Of a stretch of 64,000 nucleotides of DNA, positions 51,471 to 60,554 are shown in pieces. The stretch is from assembly GCA_041394185.1 (NCBI GenBank), contig JAWKIQ010000005.1:124001-188000 (forward strand). The letters are read 5' to 3'. The notes beneath the pieces were generated by a model. The model searched no databases and had not been told where the DNA came from. It saw only the letters and a list, made by a program, of their open reading frames with translations. The stretch's first letter is position 1, and every line of letters begins with the position of its first letter. Position numbers and translations under genes: made by a program. Source of the stretch: Acidimicrobiales bacterium (GTDB lineage Bacteria; Actinomycetota; Acidimicrobiia; Acidimicrobiales; Poriferisodalaceae).

Positions 51471-52081
51471 TGCTGCACCTGCCACAAACGGATCGCCCAC
51501 TCAAAGATCGGATCCAAAGCCGACCTGAACATCAAGAACACACCCAACAGTATGAAGAACCCGAACATGCGAACGCGGTACCAAGCCGGGCGCCAGCGCA
51601 TCGGGATCGCGAACTCGATTATCGCCGAGCCATCCAGCGGCGGAATCGGCAACATGTTGAACAGCCCCAGCACCACATTGACCACAGCGGTCAGCGCCAA
51701 CACGTACCAGAGGATCGCCTCGCGCTCGGGCCGCACGATCTGGAACACCAGCATCGCTGCGGCGGCCAGCGCGAAGTTCGACCCCGGCCCTGCCAAAGCC
51801 ACCAACAGGCTGTGCAGGCGCGGACGCCGAAGATTCGTGGGCACCACAGGCACCGGCTTGGCGAACCCGATCACGAACGGGGCCACCAGAGCCAGCGCCA
51901 CCGGAAGCACGACGGTGCCGATGGGATCCATGTGCTTGAGAGGGTTCAAGGTGATGCGACCGGCCCGCCTGGCGGTTGGGTCTCCGAAGAAATCGGCCGT
52001 CCAGGCATGCGCGATCTCGTGGATGATCAGCGACGGCATCATCACACCCACCAGTGCCAGAGCCAGGTACACGTCGGTCAT
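51467..52081 (-). CDS. M50 site-2 protease family membrane protein
   Basis: A 204-aa intramembrane zinc protease of the compact site-2 type. The zinc motif is HEIAHAW in the first membrane segment (IIHEIAHAWTADFFGDPTA). The third ligand lies in MLPIPPLDGSAII (NPxxDG variant). Several further hydrophobic segments are seen. No PDZ or CBS domain is attached. Its substrate, perhaps an anti-sigma factor, is unknown. It follows xerD by 42 bases. Confidence 0.87.
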   Translation of the reverse strand: MTDVYLALALVGVMMPSLIIHEIAHAWTADFFGDPTARRAGRITLNPLKHMDPIGTVVLPVALALVAPFVIGFAKPVPVVPTNLRRPRLHSLLVALAGPGSNFALAAAAMLVFQIVRPEREAILWYVLALTAVVNVVLGLFNMLPIPPLDGSAIIEFAIPMRWRPAWYRVRMFGFFILLGVFLMFRSALDPIFEWAIRLWQVQQ

Positions 52082-52123
52082 GGCTTTGTCCGATCCACGC
52101 CTACAGGTTGCCCGACCCGGGGC

Positions 52124-53056
52124 TCATTCGCGCCGCGCCCGCGGGTGAGCGCTGTCGTACACCTTCCTGAGTCGCTCCTGAGACACCGCCGTATAACGCT
52201 GGGTCGACGAGATCGACACGTGCCCCAACAGCTCCTGGACCGACCTTATGTCGGCACCGAACTCGAGCAGATGGGTGGCACACGAGTGCCTCAACACGTG
52301 CGGGGTCAACAGATCGGGTCCCAAGCCGACCCGCTCACCGTGCTTGCGAACCACCAGCCAGGCTCCCTGACGACTCAGGCGGCCCGCACGAGCGTTCAAG
52401 AACACCGCCTCGGCGTCAGCGCGCGACTGCGACCGGTCGGCTACCAGCGCCCCCCGACCAGCGCCCGACAGCCAATCACCCAGGGCGGCCGCTGCGTGAC
52501 GCCCGAAGGGCACAATGCGCTCGCGACGGCCCTTTCCGAACGCCCTAATGAGCCGCGACCCCAGGTCTACGTCTGCCAGCGACAACCCCACCAACTCCGA
52601 GATGCGCATTCCGGTGCCGTAGAGGGTCTCGAGGATGGCACGATCTCGGCGGGTCAGGGGGTCGTCGCCCACCGGCGAGGCCAACAATGCCTGCACCTGA
52701 TCGACGCTGAGCGCACGCGGCAGACCTCGCGGAACCCGGGGAACATCAACCGCGGCGGTCGGGTCGGTTGTGGCGCCGCCCTCGGCGGCCAGGAACCGGT
52801 GCAGAGCACGCACCGACACGGTGGCGCGCGCAACCGTCGACGGCGCCCGCCCCAGCGAACGCAGGTAACCCACATAGGCGACGACGTCGCTCTCCGATGC
52901 CTCGCGTGGCCCGCGAGGACCCAGCCATTCGAGATAGGCGACCAGATCGCGCCTGTACGCGCTGACCGTGTTGGGCGCCCTGCCTCGCTCGACCGCGAAC
53001 CAGGTCAAGAACTCGTCGAGCTCTGGTCGTATGACCGGCTCGGCGGGCTCATTCAC
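52124..53056 (-). CDS. xerD: Tyrosine recombinase XerD
   Basis: A 310-aa site-specific recombinase that resolves chromosome dimers at dif. The N-terminal SAM-like core-binding domain includes NTVSAYRRDLVAYLEWL. The catalytic residues appear in TGMRISELVGL (Arg), HVLRHSCATHLLE (His-x-x-Arg), and the C-terminal LGHVSISSTQRYTAVS with the Tyr nucleophile. Its position after pyrG and NUDIX matches the housekeeping xerD of actinobacteria, so it is not a phage integrase. It overlaps the NUDIX stop by ATGA. Confidence 0.94.
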   Translation of the reverse strand: MNEPAEPVIRPELDEFLTWFAVERGRAPNTVSAYRRDLVAYLEWLGPRGPREASESDVVAYVGYLRSLGRAPSTVARATVSVRALHRFLAAEGGATTDPTAAVDVPRVPRGLPRALSVDQVQALLASPVGDDPLTRRDRAILETLYGTGMRISELVGLSLADVDLGSRLIRAFGKGRRERIVPFGRHAAAALGDWLSGAGRGALVADRSQSRADAEAVFLNARAGRLSRQGAWLVVRKHGERVGLGPDLLTPHVLRHSCATHLLEFGADIRSVQELLGHVSISSTQRYTAVSQERLRKVYDSAHPRARRE

Positions 53057-53595
53057 GCCAGACAGCGGTATTGGTAGACGGCCAGAAGGGTCTTGGCGTC
53101 GGTTATCTCACCCGAAATGGCCATGGCGTCGAACTCGGCCGGCGTCAGCTCGACCACGCTCATGTGCTGTTCCTCGACGCCGTCTGCCTCGCGGCCCTGC
53201 TGGTGCAGGCCGGTGGCGACGAAGATCGAGACCTCTTCGTTGGAAAAGCCAGGAGCGGTGTGGACGCTGACCAGCGCTTCCATGTGGTCCGCTACATAGC
53301 CGGTTTCCTCGGCGAGTTCCCTGGCGGCAGCACCCGCAGCGTCCTCGCCATCCTTGTCGCGGACCCCTGCCGGCAGCTCGAGGGTTTCTCGACCCAGCGG
53401 CGTGCGGTACTGGCGGACCAGCACGTACGAGCCGTCGTCGGCTATGGGCAGAACCGCCACCGCACCGGGGTGGAAGACGAAGTCGCGCTCGAAGACCTCA
53501 CCGTCGGGGCTGCGAAAGTGCAGGGTCGACATGCGAACCATGCGGCCCTGATAGCGGACCGTCTCGTCGAGCTGCTCGAATTCGGGGGAAGTCAC
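53053..53595 (-). CDS. NUDIX hydrolase (ADP-ribose pyrophosphatase-like)
   Basis: A 180-aa NUDIX hydrolase cleaving nucleoside-diphosphate derivatives such as ADP-ribose. The NUDIX box is ELPAGVRDKDGEDAAG followed by AAARELAEETGYV. The N-terminal strand FERDFVFHPGAVAVLPI is typical of the ADP-ribose group. GTG 53595 overlaps the pyrG stop (GTGA). The M. tuberculosis counterpart in this position (Rv1700) is an ADP-ribose pyrophosphatase. Confidence 0.9.
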   Translation of the reverse strand: MTSPEFEQLDETVRYQGRMVRMSTLHFRSPDGEVFERDFVFHPGAVAVLPIADDGSYVLVRQYRTPLGRETLELPAGVRDKDGEDAAGAAARELAEETGYVADHMEALVSVHTAPGFSNEEVSIFVATGLHQQGREADGVEEQHMSVVELTPAEFDAMAISGEITDAKTLLAVYQYRCLA

Positions 53596-55234
53596 AGCGC
53601 CTCGATCGAGTCGACGTCGAGAAGGTGCGGGTTGCGGCCCTCGGCGCGAGCCAAGGCGGCGCCGATCAGAGCCCGAAACAGCGGCGCCGGCCTGTTGGGT
53701 CGGCTCTTGAGCTCGGGGTGGGCCTGGGTGCCGATCCAGAACGGATGGTCCTCGAGCTCGATGAACTCGACCAGGCGATCGTCGGGCGACAAGCCGCTGC
53801 ACCTCAGACCGGCATCCTGCAACCGGGCGCGATAGTTGTTGTTGACTTCCCAGCGATGTCGGTGGCGCTCATAAACCAGGTTCGAGCCATAGATCGCGGC
53901 GACCCGACTGTCGTCTGCGAGCTTGGCCGGATACGTGCCCAGCCTCATCGTGCCGCCCTTGTCCGTGACATCGCGTTGGGCGTCCATCAGGTCGATCACC
54001 GGGTGGTCGGTGCCAGGGTCGAACTCGCTGCTGTTGGCACCCACCAGACCCAACACGTTGCGGGCGAACTCGATCGCCATGGTCTGCAGGCCCAGGCACA
54101 GACCCAGACACGGGATTTCGTTCTCGCGGGCGTACTGGGCGGCTGCGATCTTGCCCTCTACGCCCCTCTCGCCGAACCCGCCCGGAATGACTATGCCGTC
54201 GAGATCGTGAAGGCGATCCGCGGCCAACAGGCCCTCGACCTCCTCGGCCTGGATCCACTCCAAATCGACATCGGCACCGTGGTGATAGCCGCCGTGGCGC
54301 AGGGCCTCGGCGACCGACAGGTAGGCGTCGGGTAGCTCGATGTATTTGCCAACGATGCCGATCCGGACGGGTGTGACCGCGTTCTCGACCCGCTCGACCA
54401 GGGTCTGCCACTCGGTCAGGTCGATGGCCAGATCTGCGAGGCGCAAGCGCTCGCACAAAACGAGTCGAGGCCCTCTGCGTGAAGGGTCAACGGCACCTGG
54501 TAGAGGTTGCTGGCGTCGGCGGCGTTGACCACGCCGGACAACTCGACGTCGCACAGCCTTGAGATCTTGGCCCTGAGGTCGGATTCGACCGGCTTTTCGC
54601 TGCGAAGCACGATGGCGTCGGGTTGTATACCGCGGCTGCGCAACTCGGTGACCGAGTGCTGGGTCGGTTTGGTCTTTTGTTCACCCGACGGCCCCAGGAA
54701 CGGCACCAGCGTCACGTGCACGTAGCAGACGTTGTCGCGGCCCACGTCGAGGCGGAACTGCCTTATGGCCTCGAGGAACGGCAAGATCTCGATGTCGCCC
54801 ACGGTGCCACCGACTTCGGTGATGACCACGTCGACATCGGCTCTGGCCAGCCTGGAGATACGCGACTTGATCTCGTCTGTGATGTGCGGGATGACCTGCA
54901 CGGTCTTTCCCAGATAGTCGCCGCGCCGCTCCGCGGCCAGAACCGCCTGGTAGATCGAGCCGGTGGTGGCGTTGGAATCGCGGGTGAGGCTCTCGTCGAT
55001 GAACCGCTCGTAGTGCCCGAGGTCGAGGTCGGTCTCGCCCCCATCGTCGGTGACGAACACCTCGCCGTGCTCGTAGGGGTTCATCGTGCCGGGGTCGACG
55101 TTGATGTACGGGTCGAGCTTTTGCATCGTCACCCGCAGGCCCCTGGCCTTCAGCAGCCGCCCCAGAGACGACGCCGTGATGCCCTTGCCGAGAGAGCTCG
55201 TAACGCCTCCGGTAACGAAGATGTGCTTGGTCAC
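53592..55234 (-). CDS. pyrG: CTP synthase, frameshifted
   Basis: It makes CTP from UTP using glutamine nitrogen. The synthetase domain begins MTKHIFVTGGVTSSLGKG and has DPYINVDPGTMNPYEHGEV. The glutaminase domain has GIVIPGGFGERG, the Cys nucleophile in CLGLCLGLQTMAIEF, and GTQAHPELKSRP. The frame breaks between HAEGLDSF and CERLRLADLA at the A4 run 54457-54460 (T4 on the coding strand). Adding one base gives a normal 547-aa enzyme. As pyrG is essential in nearly all bacteria, this is most likely a sequencing error. GTG 55234 follows GGAAGGGA. Confidence 0.92.
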
Positions 55235-55246
55235 AGGGCTTCCCTT

Positions 55247-55275
55247 CCGAAAAATGACAGCCGTGTAGTTTTCGG
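55247..55275 (-). promoter_or_regulatory. Inverted repeat in the pyrG leader
   Basis: CCGAAAA (55247-55253) and TTTTCGG (55269-55275) form a perfect seven-base stem around a 15-base loop, in the 54-base gap between the MraY-like gene and pyrG, just ahead of the pyrG ribosome-binding site. On the coding strand the 3' arm carries a T-rich run. It could be an attenuator or a terminator for upstream transcripts. Function is not established. Confidence 0.35.
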
Positions 55276-55288
55276 TCGGGAGTTCAAC

Positions 55289-56107
55289 CTACACCGCCCG
55301 ACCGGCCATGTCGATGGCCCTCAGAACCCGATTCGCGGCGATGACCTTCGAGAACGACACCCGCTCGCTGATCAGGTTCAGAGCCAGCACCACCGCCAGC
55401 ACGATCCACAGCGCAACGTCGGGGCAAGTGGCCACCGCCGAGACGGCCAACAGGGCGCCGACGACGTTGACCCCCGTGTCGCCCTGCATCAGGTGTTCGC
55501 CCAGTTCGAACGGAGCCAGCCCCACAGCGGCACCGACCGCCAGCGCAGCTATCGAGACCTCTGGGGCCAGCGCGGTCGAGGCGGCCAAGGCCACGAAAGC
55601 GATGACGGCCACCTTGGTCGTGCGTCCCGGAGCGCGATCGAACAGATTCGCCAGGTTGGCCGACAGCGCTATCACAAGCGTGTCCCTGACCCATCCGGCC
55701 AGGTCTGGTGAGATGATGCCGGCGGTCATGGCGGCCACCACTCCCCCGCCGATCAGCTTCACCAGGCCCGTTGTGACCTTGCCGTTCCTGAGGGCCCGCA
55801 GGTGCCCCCCGAAACCGCCCCCGCTGGAATCGGCGCCGAGGTCGTCGAGCATCCCCAGCACACCGAAGCCGGCTGCGGCCTGAAACCCGGCGAAGGCCAC
55901 CGCCGAATCGACCGAGCTCGACAGGGCCAACACGATCAGAGAACCGATCGTGGCCACGATGAGCACGATCACCCCTGCGATGGCCGGTATCTCGTTGCCA
56001 CGGAAGTTGGTGCGCAGCAGCGACGGGTTCGACAAAGGGGTGCGCAACGCCAGCCACATCTGCGAAGCGACGACAGCGGCCGCAGCGAACGAGATGGCGA
56101 CGATCAC
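55289..56107 (-). CDS. MraY-like glycosyl/phosphosugar transferase (membrane, GT4-PNPT family)
   Basis: A 272-aa polytopic membrane protein of the polyprenyl-phosphate N-acetyl-sugar-1-phosphate transferase family. It has RTNFRGNEIPAIAGV near the start, the catalytic-region GMLDDLGAD, NLANLFDRAPGRTTK (NxxNxxD pattern) and QGDTGVNVVGALL. Such enzymes load a sugar phosphate onto a lipid carrier. It overlaps the GT2 gene by ATGA, so the two should act together on a lipid-linked glycan. It is shorter than true MraY and lacks its terminal helices, so it is not the peptidoglycan enzyme. Confidence 0.82.
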   Translation of the reverse strand: MIVAISFAAAAVVASQMWLALRTPLSNPSLLRTNFRGNEIPAIAGVIVLIVATIGSLIVLALSSSVDSAVAFAGFQAAAGFGVLGMLDDLGADSSGGGFGGHLRALRNGKVTTGLVKLIGGGVVAAMTAGIISPDLAGWVRDTLVIALSANLANLFDRAPGRTTKVAVIAFVALAASTALAPEVSIAALAVGAAVGLAPFELGEHLMQGDTGVNVVGALLAVSAVATCPDVALWIVLAVVLALNLISERVSFSKVIAANRVLRAIDMAGRAV

Positions 56108-56847
56108 GCCCAGAACCTACCGCGCACCGACGACCACAAAGCACGGACCATGACCTTGTGGCCCAGGCGTGAGGCACCGGCACGGTAGAGGTCGCGGCCT
56201 TGGCGCAACCGGTGACGAAATCCGGCCAACGAGCGGCCGGTGTGCCTGTGATCGAACTCGGCTTCGACCTCTGCGGCGCGCAGACCCGCCTGTGCGGCGT
56301 CGAGGGTCAGCGCCACCTCCAGACCGAACCGGTCGACGGGCCCCAAAGCGTCTACCACCGATCGCCTGACGCACCGTTGGCCCGATAGCGGGGCCTCGAA
56401 ACGTGTGCCGGTGCCGATCTGCAGTACTGCAGCGGCGAAGTCTCGCACCAGGCCGAACCCGCCCCGTGCGCCTGCAGCCGGCAGCACGGCGATGCTCATG
56501 TCGAGTTCGCCCGACAGCACGGGCCCCACCAGGCGTTCGGCCTGAACCGCTGTGGAACCCGTGTCCGCATCCACGAACAGCAACACGTCGGCGTCGGTGG
56601 CCTGACACCCTGCCAAGACGGCGGCCGCCTTGCCCTGGTTCGGTCGAAGGGTCACCACCTGCGCGCCGGCCGCGGCCGCCACCGCAGCGGTGTCGTCACC
56701 AGAACCGTCGTCGACCACGATCACCCGAGCCACCGCGGCGATCGATTGCAGCGCCTCGACGGTGGCGCCAACCGAATCGGCCCGGTCGAAGGCCGGTACC
56801 ACCGCCACGACCGACGAGTCCGGTGGCGTTTCGTCGACCGTGCTCAC
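56104..56847 (-). CDS. Glycosyltransferase family 2
   Basis: A 247-aa GT-A fold glycosyltransferase. The N-terminal nucleotide-binding part is VAVVPAFDRADSVGATVEAL and VVDDGSGDDT. The metal motif DxD is FVDADTG. The C-terminal part (DRFGLEVALTLDAAQAGLRA) resembles dolichyl-phosphate sugar synthase-like enzymes without membrane anchors. GTG 56847 overlaps the SteB-like stop (GTGA). The neighbour MraY-like gene suggests sugar transfer to a polyprenyl carrier. Confidence 0.85.
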   Translation of the reverse strand: MSTVDETPPDSSVVAVVPAFDRADSVGATVEALQSIAAVARVIVVDDGSGDDTAAVAAAAGAQVVTLRPNQGKAAAVLAGCQATDADVLLFVDADTGSTAVQAERLVGPVLSGELDMSIAVLPAAGARGGFGLVRDFAAAVLQIGTGTRFEAPLSGQRCVRRSVVDALGPVDRFGLEVALTLDAAQAGLRAAEVEAEFDHRHTGRSLAGFRHRLRQGRDLYRAGASRLGHKVMVRALWSSVRGRFWA

Positions 56848-57788
56848 GGTTCGGGCAGGCGGCCGTCGACGGCAGACGCGGCGACCCCCAGGTGAGCCAC
56901 CTCGCGGCGTTCGGCCAGCAACACCAGCGACAAGACGCCGTCGAACGTGTCGACAGAGTCGACGGTGGCCACCGTCTGGGCCAGCAACGGATCGGCCCGC
57001 AACACCCCCACGTATGAGTCGCGGGATACGTCCGAGTCGGACGGACGGGCCTGAACTGCTACGGCCCACGGGTCGAGTTGTTCGTCTACGGCCTTGGTCA
57101 GCAGCGGAATAACGAACTGTTCGGGCGTCAGAACGGCATCTTCGCCGCCCACGATGACGTAGAAGGTCCCGGGTATGGGCACCTCACCCAATGCGCCCGT
57201 GCGCGCCTGTTCGTTGTCGAACGACAGCAAGGCGGCATCGCGCAACAACACCAACGGATTGTCGCCCACCTCGATGTCGCTGGTGGGGCCGGGGAACATG
57301 GCCCTGGCCAACCTCAGGAACAACGCCGGGCGCACCACCGACTCGCGATCGGTCACCAACCCCAGCACCTCGGCGATGTCGGCCCTGTTCGACTCCTGGC
57401 TGAGGTCTAGCCTGTCCGACAGCCAAAGGGTGCCCTCATAGGTCGCAGACGCATCGATGACCGTGTCGCGAACCTGCTCCCATTCGGCCGAGTCGACGCC
57501 CTGGGTGGCGATTATCATCACCGGCCGCCCCGACAACCGCTCGCTGATGGACAGCGGCAACAGGGTGTCCAGTTCGGCGTTGTGGGCTTCGCGGGTGGCG
57601 TCGAGTTCGTTCTGCAACAGGTCGACGTCGGAGCGAAGGTTGTCGCGGTCGGCCTCGAGCGAGTCGACGTTGCGCCTGAGCGTCTCGACGACGAACCCGT
57701 CGACGAACGACGAGCCCAGAGCGACGCCGATTCCGAGGGCCAGGAACACTGCGACGATAGAGACGATGTGGTAGCGGAGGTTGATCAT
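56844..57788 (-). CDS. steB: Copper transporter/MctB-SteB family membrane-anchored protein
   Basis: A 314-aa protein with one N-terminal membrane helix (YHIVSIVAVFLALGIGVALGSS), a coiled coil (about residues 35-75, LRRNVDSLEADRDNLRSDVD) and an extracytoplasmic domain. The family is called MctB (copper export in M. tuberculosis) or SteB (cell division partner of SteA in Corynebacterium and Streptomyces). Genes steA and steB are adjacent here with a 3-base gap, as in those organisms, so a division role is favoured. A copper role remains possible. Confidence 0.85.
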   Translation of the reverse strand: MINLRYHIVSIVAVFLALGIGVALGSSFVDGFVVETLRRNVDSLEADRDNLRSDVDLLQNELDATREAHNAELDTLLPLSISERLSGRPVMIIATQGVDSAEWEQVRDTVIDASATYEGTLWLSDRLDLSQESNRADIAEVLGLVTDRESVVRPALFLRLARAMFPGPTSDIEVGDNPLVLLRDAALLSFDNEQARTGALGEVPIPGTFYVIVGGEDAVLTPEQFVIPLLTKAVDEQLDPWAVAVQARPSDSDVSRDSYVGVLRADPLLAQTVATVDSVDTFDGVLSLVLLAERREVAHLGVAASAVDGRLPEP

Positions 57789-57791
57789 TGG

Positions 57792-58952
57792 TCAGGTCAG
57801 ATTCAACCAGAGCGTCCGCAGCACGAGCCGGATGGGCTCGGTTACCGCGGCGATGACGATGATCGTGAACAGTGCGGACAACACCAGCAACGACAGGTCG
57901 CGTTTGCGAACGCTGGTGCGATAGAGGCGAGACACACCCTTGGCGTCGACCAGGATGGGTGCCACCTTCATGCGGGTCAGAAAGGTCGACGCCATGCCGG
58001 CGCGGCCCTTGTCGAAGAAATCGATCATCGAGGTGTGCGAGCCCACCAGGACGATCAGCTCTGCTCCCTTTTCGAAGGCCAGGTTCAGCGCCACGTCCTC
58101 TGAGGTGCCGGGGGCCTCGAACACCTTGTACTCGAAACCGAGCCGATCGAGGCGGGCGGCTCCGGGGGCATCACCTCCGGCATAGGCGTGAACGATCAGC
58201 TCGGCACCCTTGCGCAGGGCGTCTTGAGAAACCGAGTCGAAGTCGCCCAAGATGATGTCTGGTGTGTAGCCGTTCTCGATGAGGGCATCCGCTCCGCCAT
58301 CGACACCGATGAGGATCGGCCGCAGATCGCTGACATAGCCGATGCGCCTCAGCGCGAGCATGTCTTCGCGATAGTCGAGCCCTCTGACCACCACCAACAC
58401 GTGGCGCCGGCTGATGTCGACCCTGAGATCGGGTAACTCGGGCCGGTCGGTGATCAGATGCGGTTCGGATGCGATGTACTCGAGGGTGTTGGCTGCGAAG
58501 TCGGTCAACTCGCCGGTGATGGCGATCTTGGCAGCCTCATAACGCTGCTCGAGGCTTTCGCGGTCTTGCCTGACGCCCTTGCCGTGCAACTCGCCGTCGA
58601 CATACAGCGAATCACCGTCGATCGACACCACCGCCCCATCGGGGATCTCGGAAAGTGTCTCGACCCCCACCTCGTCGAGCAACGGAATACCCGACTGGGT
58701 GATCAGCATCGCCCCCAGGTTGGGGTAGCGGCCCGACATCGACGAGTTGGCGTTGACGACCGCGGCGACACCGGCCGCGATGAGACCCTCGGCGGCAACC
58801 CTGTCGATGTCCTGGTGGTACACCATCGCGATGTCGCCAGGCTCGAGCCTGGGTATCAGGTTCTTGGTGCGCCGATCGCCCTTGGCCCTGCCGGTCACGT
58901 TCGCCGACCCCGACGAGTCGGCAGCGAGGTCAGATCGGCGGCGGGTGAACAC
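57792..58952 (-). CDS. steA: SteA-like cytokinetic protein (thiamin pyrophosphokinase-like fold)
   Basis: A 386-aa SteA-family protein. A glycosyl-lipid or nucleotide-binding thiamin-pyrophosphokinase-like domain contains GVDGGADALIENGYTPDIILGD, in which FDSVS follows. A C-terminal membrane helix (LSLLVLSALFTIIVIAAVTEP) anchors it. In Corynebacterium and Streptomyces SteA sits at the septum with SteB and affects division and cell-wall resistance. It lies 5 bases after recN, the conserved actinobacterial order. Confidence 0.88.
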   Translation of the reverse strand: MFTRRRSDLAADSSGSANVTGRAKGDRRTKNLIPRLEPGDIAMVYHQDIDRVAAEGLIAAGVAAVVNANSSMSGRYPNLGAMLITQSGIPLLDEVGVETLSEIPDGAVVSIDGDSLYVDGELHGKGVRQDRESLEQRYEAAKIAITGELTDFAANTLEYIASEPHLITDRPELPDLRVDISRRHVLVVVRGLDYREDMLALRRIGYVSDLRPILIGVDGGADALIENGYTPDIILGDFDSVSQDALRKGAELIVHAYAGGDAPGAARLDRLGFEYKVFEAPGTSEDVALNLAFEKGAELIVLVGSHTSMIDFFDKGRAGMASTFLTRMKVAPILVDAKGVSRLYRTSVRKRDLSLLVLSALFTIIVIAAVTEPIRLVLRTLWLNLT

Positions 58953-58957
58953 GATGG

Positions 58958-60553
58958 TCAGCCTCGCTGCTCTCGTACCGATGCGCCCAAGGCCAACAGC
59001 TCGCCCGCGTGCTCGCGGCCCGCGGACGAGTCGGGGCGACCGGCCAACATGCGAGCCAACTCGACGACTCGGCGCTCGTCGCGCGCAGCTTCGATGCGGC
59101 TCTGAGCCCCGCTGCCATCGTCGACCTTTGTCACCACAACATGCTCGTCGGCAAAAGCAGCCACCTGCGGAAGGTGTGTGACCACTAGAACTTGATGATC
59201 TGCCCCCAACCTGGCCAAAGACTCGCCGACCGCAATCGCCGCCTCGCCGCCGATGCCGGCGTCGACCTCGTCGAACACCAGGGTTTCGGGGCCTGCCGAC
59301 AGCACCAGCCGAAGCGCCAACATCACCCGGGCCAGCTCGCCTCCGGAAGCCACCTTGTTCAGTGGCAGCAGGGGCGAGCCGCTGTTGGCAGCGAACAAGA
59401 ACTCGACATCGTCACCAGGGTCGGCACCACCGACCACGACCTCGACACGGGCTCGACCCATGGCCAGGTCGGGAAGCCGCGCGGTGACCGCCTGGGCCAA
59501 CGGGCTCGCCGCCTCGCGTCGGGCCTCGGCAACCAGCTTGGCCTCGGCTGCCACCTGGCTGTGGGCCACGGCAAGCCGCTGTTCCAGTTCGCCGGCCAGC
59601 TCGTCGTGTCGCTCGAGCTGGTCGAGTCGCTCGTGGGCCCGCTCGGCAAACTCGATGACCTCGGCCAGCGAGTCGCCGTATTTGCGGGTGAGGTCTCTGA
59701 GCAGCTGGCGCCGAGCGCGGACCTGGACAAGCCGTTCGGGGTCGTCCTCGATGCCTTCGCCAGCCGCCCGCGTCTCGGTGGCCACGTCGTCGAGTTCGGC
59801 CTGAACAGACCGCAGCCGCCGCTCGACCTCGCGAAACGGTGAACGCCCGGCCAGCATCGACAGCGCCAGACCCACGGAATCCAGGGCGCCGCCGTCGCCG
59901 GCGACCGCCTCGCGCACACCCGACGCGGCCTCGAGGTGGGCGTGGGCATCGGCCAGCAGGTCTTCTTCGTCTTCGAGCGTCGAGTCCTCGTCGGCGCCGG
60001 CGATGGCCGCATCCTCGATCTCTGCGATCTGGTATCGCAACAGGTCGATCTCGTGGGCTCGGGCCCTCGCGTCGCCGCCCACTTCGGCCAGTTCGGTTTC
60101 GATGCGCCTGACGCTGGCGCGGGCCGCGTGAAGTGCTTCGAGGCTCACACCCGCGTGGTCGTCGAGGGCGGCACGCTGCACCGCCGGGGCCAGCAGCGAC
60201 TGGTGAGCATGCTGTCCGTGCAGGTCGACCAGCTCTGAGCCCAGGTCGCCCAATTGGGCGCTGTTGGCCATACGCCCGTCGATATATGAGCGGCTGCGGC
60301 CGCTGGCCGGAATGACCCTGGAGACAACGACCTCGGCGTCTCCGTGGACGAACCGACCTTCGACGACTGCTTCTTCGGCGCCAGGGCGAACCAGCGAAGA
60401 GTCGGCCTTGCCTCCTGTCAGCAGCTGTATCGCCTGTACGACCAGTGTCTTTCCGGCACCGGTTTCGCCGGTGAGTGCGGTCATGCCGCCACCCAGCACC
60501 AGCCGGAGGTCTTCGATGACCCCGAGATCGCGAACCGACAGCTCGACGAGCAC
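58958..60553 (-). CDS. recN: DNA repair protein RecN
   Basis: A 531-aa SMC-like ATPase that promotes double-strand-break repair. Walker A is GETGAGKTLVVQAIQLL at the N-terminus. Walker B and the D-loop are VFDEVDAGIGGEAA near the C-terminus. The middle holds two long coiled-coil arms. The signature ASGGELARVMLALR precedes Walker B. It starts one base after nadK. No LexA box was noticed directly upstream because the gene is internal to an operon. Confidence 0.95.
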   Translation of the reverse strand: MLVELSVRDLGVIEDLRLVLGGGMTALTGETGAGKTLVVQAIQLLTGGKADSSLVRPGAEEAVVEGRFVHGDAEVVVSRVIPASGRSRSYIDGRMANSAQLGDLGSELVDLHGQHAHQSLLAPAVQRAALDDHAGVSLEALHAARASVRRIETELAEVGGDARARAHEIDLLRYQIAEIEDAAIAGADEDSTLEDEEDLLADAHAHLEAASGVREAVAGDGGALDSVGLALSMLAGRSPFREVERRLRSVQAELDDVATETRAAGEGIEDDPERLVQVRARRQLLRDLTRKYGDSLAEVIEFAERAHERLDQLERHDELAGELEQRLAVAHSQVAAEAKLVAEARREAASPLAQAVTARLPDLAMGRARVEVVVGGADPGDDVEFLFAANSGSPLLPLNKVASGGELARVMLALRLVLSAGPETLVFDEVDAGIGGEAAIAVGESLARLGADHQVLVVTHLPQVAAFADEHVVVTKVDDGSGAQSRIEAARDERRVVELARMLAGRPDSSAGREHAGELLALGASVREQRG

Positions 60554-60554
60554 G

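Noticed and set aside
52124..53056. Tyrosine recombinase as a sign of a prophage or integrative element
   Set aside because: Its place between NUDIX/pyrG and the M50 protease is the conserved housekeeping xerD position, and no phage genes are near.
55289..56107. MraY of peptidoglycan synthesis
   Set aside because: The protein is about 90 residues shorter than MraY, lacks its typical terminal helices, and is outside any mur/dcw cluster.
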